DNA of 64,000 nt, taken from Streptomyces sp. WM6386. Lineage in GTDB: Bacteria > Actinomycetota > Actinomycetes > Streptomycetales > Streptomycetaceae. The notes beneath the pieces were generated by a model that was not told the DNA's origin, ran no database searches, and was given only the letters and a program-made list of their open reading frames with translations. Position 1 is the first letter of the stretch. Every line of letters begins with the position of its first letter. The stretch covers positions 62,001-126,000 of the forward strand of contig NZ_JXTE01000011.1 in the NCBI RefSeq assembly GCF_000972385.1. The letters are read 5' to 3'. The position numbers and the translations under genes were made by a program. Shown here in pieces: positions 24,518-32,470 of this stretch.

Positions 24518-24945
24518 ACGGTGTCCTGGTGGTCCGGTGCGGCCCGGCCGATCTCGGCGAGCACCGAGCCGGGGTTCTCCGCCTCGGCCAGGTCACCGAG
24601 GCTGACCATGCCGACCGGCAGCCCCTCCTCGACGACCGGCAGGCGGCGCACCGCGTGTGCCCGCATCAGCGCCGCCGCGGCGGCCACCGGGTCGTGCGGG
24701 GAGACCAGCACCGGGTCCGGGGTGCACACCGACCCGGCGCTCGCCGTCAGCGGATCGACGCCCTCGGCGACCGCCCGCACCGTGATGTCGCGGTCGGTGA
24801 GCACCCCGACGATCAGCTGTCCGTCGGCCACCAGGACGTCGCCGATGGCCTGCGCGCGCATCAGCTGCGCCGCCTCGACGAGCGAGGCGCCCGGGCGGAC
24901 GGCTACCACGCCCGGGGTCATGACGTCCTTCACGAAATCGGCCAT
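24514..24945 (-). CDS. CBS-domain protein
   Basis: 143 residues consisting of two CBS motifs: VKDVMTPGVVAVRPGASLVE with GVLTDRDITVRAV, then VCTPDPVLVSPHDPV with RRLPVVEEGLPVGMVSLGDL. CBS pairs bind adenosine nucleotides or SAM and sense energy state. Stand-alone two-CBS proteins are typical sigma-B targets in actinobacteria. ATG 24945 is taken as start (GTG 24948 also possible; gaaggg lies upstream). It is the first gene of the katE operon and is preceded by a sigma-B-like promoter. Confidence 0.88.
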   Translation of the reverse strand: MADFVKDVMTPGVVAVRPGASLVEAAQLMRAQAIGDVLVADGQLIVGVLTDRDITVRAVAEGVDPLTASAGSVCTPDPVLVSPHDPVAAAAALMRAHAVRRLPVVEEGLPVGMVSLGDLAEAENPGSVLAEIGRAAPDHQDTV

Positions 24946-24989
24946 CACTGTGGGCCCTTCCTCGGTCTTCTCGGCTGACGCCGCCCGCA

Positions 24990-25014
24990 GTACCCCGGGG
25001 CCGGGCCCCTATGC
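24990..25014 (-). promoter_or_regulatory. possible sigma-B-type promoter of the CBS-katE operon
   Basis: On the minus strand: GCAT (25014-25011), 15 bases, then GGGTAC (24995-24990). Transcription would start about 24983, giving a leader of about 38 bases to ATG 24945. The -35 overlaps the stop region of the DUF2795 gene. Confidence 0.4.
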
Positions 25015-25389
25015 GCCGGGCCGGGTCAGCGCCTGCGCCAGTTCCTGGACGGTCGCGTAGTGCTCCTTGTGCGGCAGCCGCTCCACGGCGTCGACGAGGG
25101 TGTCCGGCGCGTACGCGCGGCGCAGCGCGCCGGCCAGGTGGCGCGAGCTCGCCGGGAACGTGCCGCGGCTCAGATGCCGGGCCAGCTCCAGCCGGACCCC
25201 TTCCAGGGACGCTCCGGAACCGCCCGGCGTCACGGGCCCGCCCGCGATCTCCGGATCGTCGTCGGCGGTCGGCTCGGGGTCGTGCCACTCCTCGCTCCGG
25301 GTGGGGTGCCCGGACCTCAGCAGTCCCTGTAGTTCGTGCTTCATCTCTTCGTCGCGGTGGACGCTCAGCCGGTCGCTGCCTCGCTGCAT
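25009..25389 (-). CDS. DUF2795 domain protein
   Basis: 126 residues with an excellent Shine-Dalgarno (ggaaggag) before ATG 25389. The N-terminal block KHELQGLLRSGHPTRSEEWH, followed by an acidic DPEPTADDDPE stretch, and the C-terminal DUF2795 helix-turn-helix-like domain (LVDAVERLPHKEHYATVQEL) are diagnostic of a widespread Streptomyces family of unknown function. It stands alone 63 bases upstream of the CBS gene and has its own sigma-B-like promoter, so it may be co-induced with the katE operon. Confidence 0.8.
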   Translation of the reverse strand: MQRGSDRLSVHRDEEMKHELQGLLRSGHPTRSEEWHDPEPTADDDPEIAGGPVTPGGSGASLEGVRLELARHLSRGTFPASSRHLAGALRRAYAPDTLVDAVERLPHKEHYATVQELAQALTRPGA

Positions 25390-25424
25390 GGCGCTCCTTC
25401 CAGATCTTCGGGGGTGGGCTCCGC

Positions 25425-25449
25425 GTACCCGAGGACCGGACCCCGACAC
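25425..25449 (-). promoter_or_regulatory. possible sigma-B-type promoter of the DUF2795 gene
   Basis: On the minus strand: GTGT (25449-25446), 15 bases, then GGGTAC (25430-25425). The predicted transcript starts near 25417, 28 bases before ATG 25389. Confidence 0.4.
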
Positions 25450-25520
25450 GGGGGTTTGTCCTCCGTTTCGGGGGAGACCCGACCGGACGCCCCCCACGCG
25501 ATCCCGGGGAGGGAAACGCC

Positions 25521-25688
25521 ATGGCGGTACTCGCCGCGCTCATCCCGCTCCTCATGCTCGGCGCTGTGCTGGCACTGGGCCGCTATGAGGAGCTGCTCCT
25601 GCCCACGGAGCGGGAGGAGGCGGCCCCACTGCCGCCTACTCCTTCTCCTTCTCCCGGCCCGGCAGGAACTCCTGCAGCTTCGCCTTGA
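25521..25688 (+). CDS. small single-pass membrane protein, 55 residues
   Basis: ATG 25521 follows ggggaggg at good spacing. The product has one transmembrane helix (MAVLAALIPLLMLGAVLALG), the juxtamembrane RYEELLLPTEREE, and a Pro/Ser/Thr-rich tail. No family is recognised beyond similarity to short Streptomyces membrane peptides. Its last 53 bases overlap the 3' end of the convergent pyruvate oxidase gene, so it could be spurious. The good ribosome binding site and membrane helix argue that it is real. Confidence 0.5.
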   Translation: MAVLAALIPLLMLGAVLALGRYEELLLPTEREEAAPLPPTPSPSPGPAGTPAASP

Positions 25689-27438
25689 ACCCCTGTTTGA
25701 TCATCGAGCCGCGGTCCGCGTCGCCCTTCAGGATCGACGCGGCCGTCGACTCCATCTGGTCCCAGGTGGCATGCGGCGGGATCGGCGGCACGGCGGGGTC
25801 GGTGAGGAACTCGATCACCGCGGGCCCGTCGGCCTCGAGCCCCGCACGCCAGCCCGCCTCCACGTCCTCGGGCTTCTCCACACGGATGCCGGTCAGGCCC
25901 AGGGAACGGGCGAACGCGGCGTACTGCACGTCCGGGAGCTCCTGCGAGGGCAGGAACGACGGGGCGCCCTCCATGGCACGCATCTCCCAGGTGACCTGGT
26001 TGAGATCGTGGTTGTTCCACACGGCCACCACCAGCCGCGGATCCTCCCACTGGTCGCGGTACTTGGCCGCCGTGATCAGCTCCGCCATACCGTTCATCTG
26101 CATCGCGCCGTCCCCGACCAGCGCGATCGCCGGCCGGTCCGGGTGGGCGAACTTCGCGCCGATGGCGTACGGCACTCCGCAGCCCATCGTCGCGAGCGTG
26201 CCGGACAGCGAGGACCGCATGCCGTCCCGCATCGTCAGGTGCCGCGCGTACCAGTTGGCCGCGGAACCGGAGTCGGAGCTGATGACCGCGTCCGCGGGCA
26301 GCAGCGGGTCCAGGACATGGGCCACGTACTCCGGGTTGATCGGGTCAGCCGACAGGTGCGCCCGCCGCTCCATGATCTCGCGCCAGCGCCGTACGTTGTC
26401 GCACACCGTGTCGTACCACTCGCGCCCGCGCTCCTCGCCGTTCAGCAGCGGGATCAGCCGTTCCAGGGTCGCCTTCGCGTCGCCGACGAGATTCACCTCG
26501 TACGGATAACGCATTCCGACCATGTGCGGGTCGATGTCGATCTGCACCCCGCGCGCCTGGCCGAAGTCCGGCAGGAACTGCGTGTACGGAAAGGACGATC
26601 CGATGGTCAGCAGGGTGTCGCAGTCCCGCATCAGCTCGTACGACGCACGGGTGCCCAGCAGGCCGATCGAACCGGTGACGTACGGGAGTTCATCGCTCAG
26701 CGCGTCCTTGCCGAGCAGTGCCTTGGCCACGCCCGCGCCGAGCAGTTCGGCGATGCGCGCCACCTCCTCCCGCGCACCCGAGGCGCCCTGACCGACCAGA
26801 ATGCCCACCTTGTCACCGGAGTTGAGGATCTCGGCTGCCCGCAGCAGCGACTCCTCGGACGGCACGGCCGTCCAGGAACTGCGGTCCAGGCTGGACGGCA
26901 CCATTTTGAACTCGTGGGTGGGGGCCGCGTATTCGAGCTCCTGGACGTCGCCCGGGATGATGATCGCGGTGGGGGAGCGGCGCGCGTACGCGGTGCGGAT
27001 CGCGCGGTCCAGGACGTTCGGCAGCTGCTCGGGGACCGTCACCGTCTCCACGAAGTCCGAGGCGACGTCCTTGAACAGGGTGTGCAGATCCACCTCCTGC
27101 TGGTACGAGCCGCCCATCGCGGTGCGGTGCGTCTGGCCGACGATCGCCAGCACCGGCACATGGTCCAGCTTGGCGTCGTACAGGCCGTTGAGGAGATGGA
27201 TCGCCCCGGGTCCCGAGGTGGCCGCGCACACGCCGATGCGGCCGCTGAACTTGGCGTAGCCGACCGCCTCGAACGCCGACATCTCCTCGTGCCGCGACTG
27301 GATGAACCGCGGCCGGTTCTCGGCCCGGCCCCACGCGGCGAGCAGGCCGTTGATGCCGTCGCCGGGATAACCGAAGACATGGTCCACACCCCACTCGCGC
27401 AGTCGCTGCAGAACGTGGTCGGAGACCTTGGTGCTCAT
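25636..27438 (-). CDS. poxB: TPP-dependent pyruvate oxidase/dehydrogenase (quinone) PoxB-like
   Basis: 600 residues with the three domains of the acetolactate synthase family. N-terminal pyrimidine domain: WGVDHVFGYPGDGINGLL, with the activating Glu in SRHEEMSAFEAVGYAKFSG. Central FAD/DHS-like domain: VGILVGQGASGAREE. C-terminal TPP domain: ALVGDGAMQMNGMAELITAA, with WNNHDLNQVTWEMRAMEG. The QVTWEMR segment and overall order resemble PoxB-type pyruvate:quinone oxidoreductases rather than biosynthetic IlvB. The expected reaction is oxidative decarboxylation of pyruvate to acetate with electrons to quinone, useful in stationary phase. It is transcribed away from the sigma-factor gene. Confidence 0.85.
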   Translation of the reverse strand: MSTKVSDHVLQRLREWGVDHVFGYPGDGINGLLAAWGRAENRPRFIQSRHEEMSAFEAVGYAKFSGRIGVCAATSGPGAIHLLNGLYDAKLDHVPVLAIVGQTHRTAMGGSYQQEVDLHTLFKDVASDFVETVTVPEQLPNVLDRAIRTAYARRSPTAIIIPGDVQELEYAAPTHEFKMVPSSLDRSSWTAVPSEESLLRAAEILNSGDKVGILVGQGASGAREEVARIAELLGAGVAKALLGKDALSDELPYVTGSIGLLGTRASYELMRDCDTLLTIGSSFPYTQFLPDFGQARGVQIDIDPHMVGMRYPYEVNLVGDAKATLERLIPLLNGEERGREWYDTVCDNVRRWREIMERRAHLSADPINPEYVAHVLDPLLPADAVISSDSGSAANWYARHLTMRDGMRSSLSGTLATMGCGVPYAIGAKFAHPDRPAIALVGDGAMQMNGMAELITAAKYRDQWEDPRLVVAVWNNHDLNQVTWEMRAMEGAPSFLPSQELPDVQYAAFARSLGLTGIRVEKPEDVEAGWRAGLEADGPAVIEFLTDPAVPPIPPHATWDQMESTAASILKGDADRGSMIKQGFKAKLQEFLPGREKEKE

Positions 27439-27674
27439 GGACGGGACCTCCCGGACATAGGGACATACGGCCCCTTACGAGTGACCGTGCGGGCTCCCGG
27501 AAAACCTGGGCCCGGGTTTGCGGCCCAGGGCCGGGGGCAGGCGCACCCTCAGTGCTTCGGACAGGAGGCACGTCCGTGGGAAAGGCTCCGAGGCCGCCCC
27601 GACTGTGTCTGTCCGGCCGCGCTCCCACGGTGACCGTCCAACCCAGAGCACCCACTAGGGAGTTGCGACGCACC

Positions 27675-28469
27675 ATGTCCCCTCGAGTGAGCGCGAAGCA
27701 CCACCCGCACGACGACGCCCCCGACACCGCGGAAGCCTTCCGCAGGCTCGCCGCACTGCCCCCGGGCCCACAGCACGACACCCTGCGCGACCGGATCATC
27801 GAGGCCTGGCTGCCCATGGCCGACCGGCTCGCGGGCCGCTTCCGCAGCCGCGGCGAGAGCTTCGACGACCTGCGCCAGGTCGCCGCCCTCGGCCTGGTCA
27901 AGGCCGTCGACCGGTACGACCCCGAGCGCGGCAACGCCTTCGAGAGCTACGCCGTGCCGACCATCACCGGCGAGATCAAGCGGCACTTCCGCGACCACAT
28001 GTGGACGCTGCATGTGCCCCGGCGGGTCCAGGACCTGCGCAACCGCGTGCGCTTCGCCTCCCAGGACCTGTCGCAGACCATCTCCGGGCGACGGCCCACC
28101 GTCGCGGAGATCGCCGCGCACGCGAGCATGAGCGAGGAGGACGTCCTCGTGGGGCTCGAGGCGTTGGAGAGCTTCACCGCGCTGTCGCTGGACGCGGAGC
28201 TGCCGGGGAGCGAGGACGGGTACTCGCTGAGCGACGCGCTGGGATCGGCGGACCCGGCCCTGGACACCGTGGTGGACCGGGAGGCCGTGAAGCCGCGGCT
28301 CGCCGCGTTGCCGGAGCGGGAGCGGGCGATCCTGTACATGCGGTTCTTCGGCGACATGACGCAGTCGCGGATCGCCGAGCAGCTGGGGATCTCGCAGATG
28401 CATGTGTCGCGGCTGATCAGCCGCTGCTGTGGACGGGTGCGGGAGCAGGTGATGAGCGACGGCGCGTAG
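27675..28469 (+). CDS. RNA polymerase sigma factor of the SigB/SigF/SigG family
   Basis: 264 residues from ATG 27675 (agggag upstream). Region 2 is visible as AWLPMADRLAGRF, SFDDLRQVAALGLVKAVDRY and YAVPTITGEIKRHFRDH. Region 3 is WTLHVPRRVQDLRN, and region 4 ends SRIAEQLGISQMHVSRLISR. The family recognises GNNT-N14/16-GGGTAC promoters like several found in this window. A longer form from GTG 27576 has a stronger Shine-Dalgarno (aggagg), but its extra 33 residues look non-coding. The anti-sigma factor that would control it is not adjacent. Confidence 0.88.
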   Translation: MSPRVSAKHHPHDDAPDTAEAFRRLAALPPGPQHDTLRDRIIEAWLPMADRLAGRFRSRGESFDDLRQVAALGLVKAVDRYDPERGNAFESYAVPTITGEIKRHFRDHMWTLHVPRRVQDLRNRVRFASQDLSQTISGRRPTVAEIAAHASMSEEDVLVGLEALESFTALSLDAELPGSEDGYSLSDALGSADPALDTVVDREAVKPRLAALPERERAILYMRFFGDMTQSRIAEQLGISQMHVSRLISRCCGRVREQVMSDGA

Positions 28470-28606
28470 CGCGTGGGAGGCGGGTTCCACGTCACCCACT
28501 TGGCTGTGCACGTCCCGCTGATGGGGTCCGGCCGCGTGCGGGGCCGGGTTCGACGGGCTGTGATGGCTGCGTGCCCTCGCAGCCGCAGGCCTAAGGAGCC
28601 CACCCC

Positions 28607-29287
28607 ATGCGCCGCACCGCCCGTGCCCTGTCCGTCGCCGTTCTGGCCGGAGTCGCCGTGGGCGTCGCCGTGCCGGTCGCCTTCGCGGACCCGGCCGCGG
28701 AGGTCAGCCCGAGTACCGTCCAGCCGGGCGGCAGCGTCACCGTCTCCGTCGCCTGCGACTCCACCGGCGGAACGGCGCCGGCCACCATCGAGGCCACCTC
28801 GCAGGCCTTCGACGAGGAGACCGTGCCGCTCCAGCTGGTCGCCGGGAACGACGCCGCGGTGTCCGGGCCCGCCTACCGCGGGACCGCCCGGATCGCCTCC
28901 GCCCAGGACCTCGAGGTCGGCTCCGACGCCGGCAAGGACTCCGCGTGGACCGTCGACGGCACCTGTCCGGCCGCGCCCGGCGGGCAGGGCAAGCAGTGGA
29001 GCGCGACCTTGACGGTGACCCGCGGCGGCGAGAGCCACGCGTGCACCGAGCCGCGCACCGAGGACTGCTCCGCCACCACGGTCCAGCGCGGCGAGAGCCA
29101 CACGTGCACCGAGCCGCGCACCGAGAGCTGCTCCGCCACCACGGTCCAGCGCGGCGTACAGGCAGGCCAGGGCGGCGCCTTCGCCGACTCCGTACCCGCC
29201 CTCGTCACCGGCGGCCTCCTGATCGCGGGCGCCCTCGGCGGGGCCGTGTACCGGGTGCGCCGCAAGGAGTCCCGCGCGGACGTCTGA
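28607..29287 (+). CDS. exported, membrane-anchored protein with a tandem cysteine repeat
   Basis: 226 residues. A signal peptide (MRRTARALSVAVLAGVAVG up to AFADP) is followed by an immunoglobulin-like extracellular domain (VSPSTVQPGGSVTVSVACDS). Two copies of a 21-residue unit follow (GESHACTEPRTEDCSATT, then GESHTCTEPRTESCSATT), each with two cysteines. The C-terminus has one transmembrane helix (LVTGGLLIAGALGGAVYRVR) and a basic tail. There is no LPxTG motif, so it is probably anchored by the helix. The function is unknown. It resembles Streptomyces cell-surface proteins with a conserved SPSTV-PGG domain. Confidence 0.8.
   Translation: MRRTARALSVAVLAGVAVGVAVPVAFADPAAEVSPSTVQPGGSVTVSVACDSTGGTAPATIEATSQAFDEETVPLQLVAGNDAAVSGPAYRGTARIASAQDLEVGSDAGKDSAWTVDGTCPAAPGGQGKQWSATLTVTRGGESHACTEPRTEDCSATTVQRGESHTCTEPRTESCSATTVQRGVQAGQGGAFADSVPALVTGGLLIAGALGGAVYRVRRKESRADV
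29027..29152 (+). repeat. 63-bp in-frame tandem duplication
   Basis: Units 29027-29089 and 29090-29152 are almost identical and each encode 21 residues with a Cys-x7-Cys pair. Differences are few, so the duplication is recent. Confidence 0.9.
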
Positions 29288-29443
29288 GCCGGGGCGTGTG
29301 ACCGGCGCAACTCGAGCGGATCCCTATCGGCGTACGCCACCCTGGGTACTCGGACCCCGAGCGCGCCGCCCCCGTCGTACGGAGAAGGAACCGGGGAGCA
29401 CACCCGACGGCACCGCGACCCAGCAGCTCACCCGGAGGTACGG

Positions 29444-30691
29444 ATGCGGCGGACGGATCCCGAAGGCCACGGCCCCGTCCGCTTCGGCCCGCCGCTGCCC
29501 GCCGACGGACTGCCGGTGCTCCCCGAACTGCCGGCCGTGCTCTCCGCCGCGGCGGCCCTCGGCGGGAGCGAACCCGTCGGCGGCGGGCCCGTTCTCCTGG
29601 AGGCCGCGTGCGGCTACTGGGCCCGACGTGGCCTGTCCGCCGGGCCCGAGCGTGTGGTGGCGGCGCCCGGCGCCCCCTCGCTGCTGCTCGCCCTGACCGC
29701 CGCCCTCGGCGGGGACGTCCTGGTGCCCCGGCCCTGCGTGGCCTGGTGGGCGCCGTACGCGCGCCTGTTGGGAAGACCCGTGTTCCATGTGGGGACACCG
29801 GCGGAGTGCGGCGGGGTCCCGGACCCGTACGCCCTGTTGGAGACCGTGCGCCGGGTTCGTGACGAGGGCGGCGACCCCCGGCTGCTGGTGCTGTCCGTCG
29901 CCGACGACCCCACTGCCACGGTGGCCCCGCCCGAGGTGGTGCACGAGACCGTGGAGGCCGCCGTCGCCGAGGGACTGCATGTGGTCAGCGACGAGACCTG
30001 GCGCGACACCGTGCACGCCCCGCACGACACCGTGCTGATCGGACCCGCCGAGATGCTGCCGGAGCGGGTCACCGTCGTCACCGACCTGGCCGGTGCCCTG
30101 CTGCCGCCGGGCTGGCCCGCCGCCGTCGCCCGCTTCCCCGCGGGCGAGGCCGCCGACGACCTCCACGCGCGCGTGCTGGACGTGCTCACCGCCCTGGGTG
30201 CCCGCGTCGCTGCCCCCGTCGCCGCCGCGGCCGGGTACGCGCTCACGGAACCCGAACCGGTCACCACGCGCGTGGCGGCCACCGTACGTCTGCACGCGCG
30301 CGTGGCCGCCGCCGCGCACGCCACGGTCGTCTCGGCCGGCGCCCTGGCCCGGCCCCCGCAGGCCGGCCGGCATCTCTACGTCGACCTCGGACCGTTGCGC
30401 ACCGCGCTCGGCGCGCACGGGGTGGGCGACGCACAGGACCTGGAGGAGTTCCTCACGGCCCGGCTCGGCCTGCCCGCCCCGGGCGGCCATCGCTTCGGCG
30501 ACGACCTGGGCGCGCTGCGCGTGCGGTTGTCGACCGGTTCGCTGCTCGCCGGGACGGACGCGGAACTCGAGGAATGCCTCAGTTCACCCTCACCGTTGGA
30601 ACTGCCACACGTGCAACGCGCGTTGATCACCTTGAAGTCGGTCTTCGACGACCTTTGCGATGACGCTCAGCGATGGGAGCCTCCTCGATGA
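29444..30691 (+). CDS. aminotransferase-fold protein lacking the PLP lysine
   Basis: 415 residues. The fold-type I aminotransferase layout is recognisable: AAPGAPSLLLALTAALGGDV (cofactor-binding start of the large domain), VPRPCVAWWAPYARLLGRPV, LLVLSVADDPTATV in place of the NP-x-NPTG motif, LHVVSDETWRD in place of DE-x-Y, and the C-terminal Arg motif LGALRVRLSTGSLL. At the position where the Schiff-base lysine should be (VTDLAGALLPPGWPAAVARF) there is no lysine. The whole protein has a single lysine, Lys398. It is thus either a pseudo-enzyme or uses PLP in a non-covalent manner. Its stop overlaps the next gene (ATGA), implying a paired function with the metallo-hydrolase. Confidence 0.75.
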   Translation: MRRTDPEGHGPVRFGPPLPADGLPVLPELPAVLSAAAALGGSEPVGGGPVLLEAACGYWARRGLSAGPERVVAAPGAPSLLLALTAALGGDVLVPRPCVAWWAPYARLLGRPVFHVGTPAECGGVPDPYALLETVRRVRDEGGDPRLLVLSVADDPTATVAPPEVVHETVEAAVAEGLHVVSDETWRDTVHAPHDTVLIGPAEMLPERVTVVTDLAGALLPPGWPAAVARFPAGEAADDLHARVLDVLTALGARVAAPVAAAAGYALTEPEPVTTRVAATVRLHARVAAAAHATVVSAGALARPPQAGRHLYVDLGPLRTALGAHGVGDAQDLEEFLTARLGLPAPGGHRFGDDLGALRVRLSTGSLLAGTDAELEECLSSPSPLELPHVQRALITLKSVFDDLCDDAQRWEPPR

Positions 30692-31746
30692 CGCAGCAGT
30701 CCGAGTCGACCAGCACGAGCACGACCGTCCGGGACGCCGACGGGCCGGCGGCCCTGTCACCGTTCGCGCCGCCCGTCCCGCCGCTCGCCGAACCCCGGCC
30801 GCTGGGCGAACGCCGGGTGTGGCCGAGGACCTTCCACGACCGTCTGACCGCCCCGCTGCCCGGTCTCAAGGCCATGGCCCGGTTCGCCCGCGAGGGCTCC
30901 GTCCGGCCGGGCCGGGAGAGCCTCGCCGACATCCCGCGCCTGCCGTTCGAGCCCGTCCCGCTGCCCCGCGTCGACACGCGCACGGTCGCCGTCTCCTGGG
31001 CCGGGCACGCCAGTTGGGCGGTGCGGATCGGCGGGCTGACGATCCTCACCGACCCCGTCTGGTCCCGCCGTATCCTCGGCACCCCGGCCCGTATCACCCC
31101 GGTCGGTGTCGCCTGGAACGCGCTGCCCCCCGTCGACGCCGTCGTCATCAGCCACAACCACTACGACCATCTGGACGCCCCCACCCTGCGCCGACTCCCG
31201 CGCGACACCCCGGTGTTCGTGCCCGCCGGACTCGGCGCCTGGTTCCGCCGCCGCCGCTTCACCCGCATCACCGAGCTGGACTGGTGGGAGGCGGCCGAAC
31301 TCGACGGCGTCCGCTTCGACTTCGTCCCCGCCCACCACTGGTCCAAGCGCAGCCTCACCGACACCTGTCGCAGCCTGTGGGGCGGCTGGGTCCTCACCGA
31401 CCGCGACGGACAGCGCGTCTACTTCGCCGGCGACACGGGCTACGGCCACTGGTTCACCCGCATCGGCCGGCGCTACCCCGGCATCGACCTGGCCCTCCTC
31501 CCCATCGGCGCCTACAACCCCCGCTGGTGGCTCAGCGACGTCCACTGCGACCCGGAGGAAGCCGTGCGGGCGGCCCAGGACCTGGGCGCACGCAGGATGG
31601 CGCCGATGCACTGGGGCACGTTCGTCCTGTCGGCGGAGCCGGTCCTGGAGCCGCTGACCAGAGTGCAGGCGGCGTGGGAGAAGGCGGGCCTGAACAGGGA
31701 GAACCTGTGGGATCTGCCGGTGGGAGGATCCCGGGTACTCGATTAG
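30688..31746 (+). CDS. MBL-fold metallo-hydrolase, NAPE-PLD/RomA-like
   Basis: 352 residues from ATG 30688 (ggag 8 bases upstream; ATG 30673 is possible). The metallo-beta-lactamase motifs are VVISHNHYDHLDAPTL, FVPAHHWSKRSL, VYFAGDTGYGHWFTR and APMHWGTFVLS. The arrangement matches outer-membrane RomA and N-acyl-phosphatidylethanolamine phospholipase D-like proteins, which hydrolyse lipid phosphodiesters. An N-terminal 60-residue Pro/Ser-rich stretch precedes the domain. It is coupled to the aminotransferase-like gene. The actual substrate is unknown. Confidence 0.88.
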   Translation: MTQQSESTSTSTTVRDADGPAALSPFAPPVPPLAEPRPLGERRVWPRTFHDRLTAPLPGLKAMARFAREGSVRPGRESLADIPRLPFEPVPLPRVDTRTVAVSWAGHASWAVRIGGLTILTDPVWSRRILGTPARITPVGVAWNALPPVDAVVISHNHYDHLDAPTLRRLPRDTPVFVPAGLGAWFRRRRFTRITELDWWEAAELDGVRFDFVPAHHWSKRSLTDTCRSLWGGWVLTDRDGQRVYFAGDTGYGHWFTRIGRRYPGIDLALLPIGAYNPRWWLSDVHCDPEEAVRAAQDLGARRMAPMHWGTFVLSAEPVLEPLTRVQAAWEKAGLNRENLWDLPVGGSRVLD

Positions 31747-31770
31747 CAGGCGCTCAGGGGGACCAACCCG

Positions 31771-31836
31771 GGGGCGCGGGGCTGTGTCAATCAGCGGCTC
31801 CGCCGCGGCGCGCGATCAACCACACACAGCCCGCAC
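31771..31836 (+). repeat. dispersed Streptomyces intergenic repeat, copy 1
   Basis: The segment contains ggggcgcgggg, gcggctccgccgcg, a degenerate cgatcaaccaca and agcccgcac in the same order as copy 2 at 56739-56806. A shorter inverted copy lies at 63389-63429. It fills most of the 103-base gap between the convergent MBL and DedA genes. Confidence 0.6.
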
Positions 31837-31849
31837 TCCGCAACGCACA

Positions 31850-32470
31850 TCAAGCGGCAGATCGAACCCGCCGCCACAGCCCGGGTGCCAGGCTGATGAC
31901 CACGGTCAGCACCACCGCAGCCACCACCCCCTCCCAAGGCTCCTTGAACAGCGACCCACCCAGAATCCCGATCAGCTGGTAGGTGACCGCCCAGGCCAGG
32001 CACGCCGGGAAGTTGCCGCGGACGAACCTCCGCATCGGCCATTTCGCCATCAGGCACGCCAGCATCACCGGAATGCGACCGGCCGGCACGAGCCGGGACA
32101 GCACCAGAACGGTCACCCCGTGATCGGCGAGCCTCTCCTGCGCCTGCGCAAGCCGCTCCTCCGGCGCCCGCGACCGGATCGCCTCCAGCCATCGCGACCC
32201 GTTCCTCGACCGCATCCCACGCCGCCCGAGCCAGTACAGCGTCGCATCCCCGAGGAACGCGGCCAGCGACGCCGTCACGAACACCAGCCCCAGAGCGAAG
32301 GGCGCCGTCTGATGGAACGCCACCACGGCCGCCGAACTCACCAGCGCCCCCGTCGGCACCACCGGCACCAACGCCCCGATCAACACCAGCAGAAACAACG
32401 ACGGATACCCGAGCGCCTGCTGCGTCGACTCCGGCGGCACCGTCGACGCCGCCACCGCCAGCCAGCTCAC
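31850..32470 (-). CDS. DedA-family (VTT domain) membrane protein
   Basis: 206 residues from GTG 32470. It has about five membrane segments. The DedA/VTT core includes a LIGALVPVVPTGALVSSAA re-entrant region, FLGDATLYWLGRRG with an acidic membrane-embedded Asp, and VLSRLVPAGRIPVMLACLMA with the conserved Arg/Pro. DedA proteins move or flip polar lipids, including undecaprenyl phosphate. It overlaps the downstream end of the MBL-fold gene (32467-32470), making a two-gene operon. Confidence 0.85.
   Translation of the reverse strand: MSWLAVAASTVPPESTQQALGYPSLFLLVLIGALVPVVPTGALVSSAAVVAFHQTAPFALGLVFVTASLAAFLGDATLYWLGRRGMRSRNGSRWLEAIRSRAPEERLAQAQERLADHGVTVLVLSRLVPAGRIPVMLACLMAKWPMRRFVRGNFPACLAWAVTYQLIGILGGSLFKEPWEGVVAAVVLTVVISLAPGLWRRVRSAA

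Noticed and set aside
27576..27674. Upstream GTG start for the sigma factor
   Set aside because: The Shine-Dalgarno before GTG 27576 is good, but the 33 added residues look non-coding and are not typical of the family. ATG 27675 is preferred, with some doubt.
29444..30691. Annotation as an active aminotransferase
   Set aside because: The fold is recognisable, but the Schiff-base lysine is missing and the only lysine is near the C-terminus.
31747..31849. An insertion-sequence end or attachment site next to the DedA gene
   Set aside because: The sequence belongs to a short repeat that recurs twice elsewhere in the window at gene ends. No transposase or target duplication is present.
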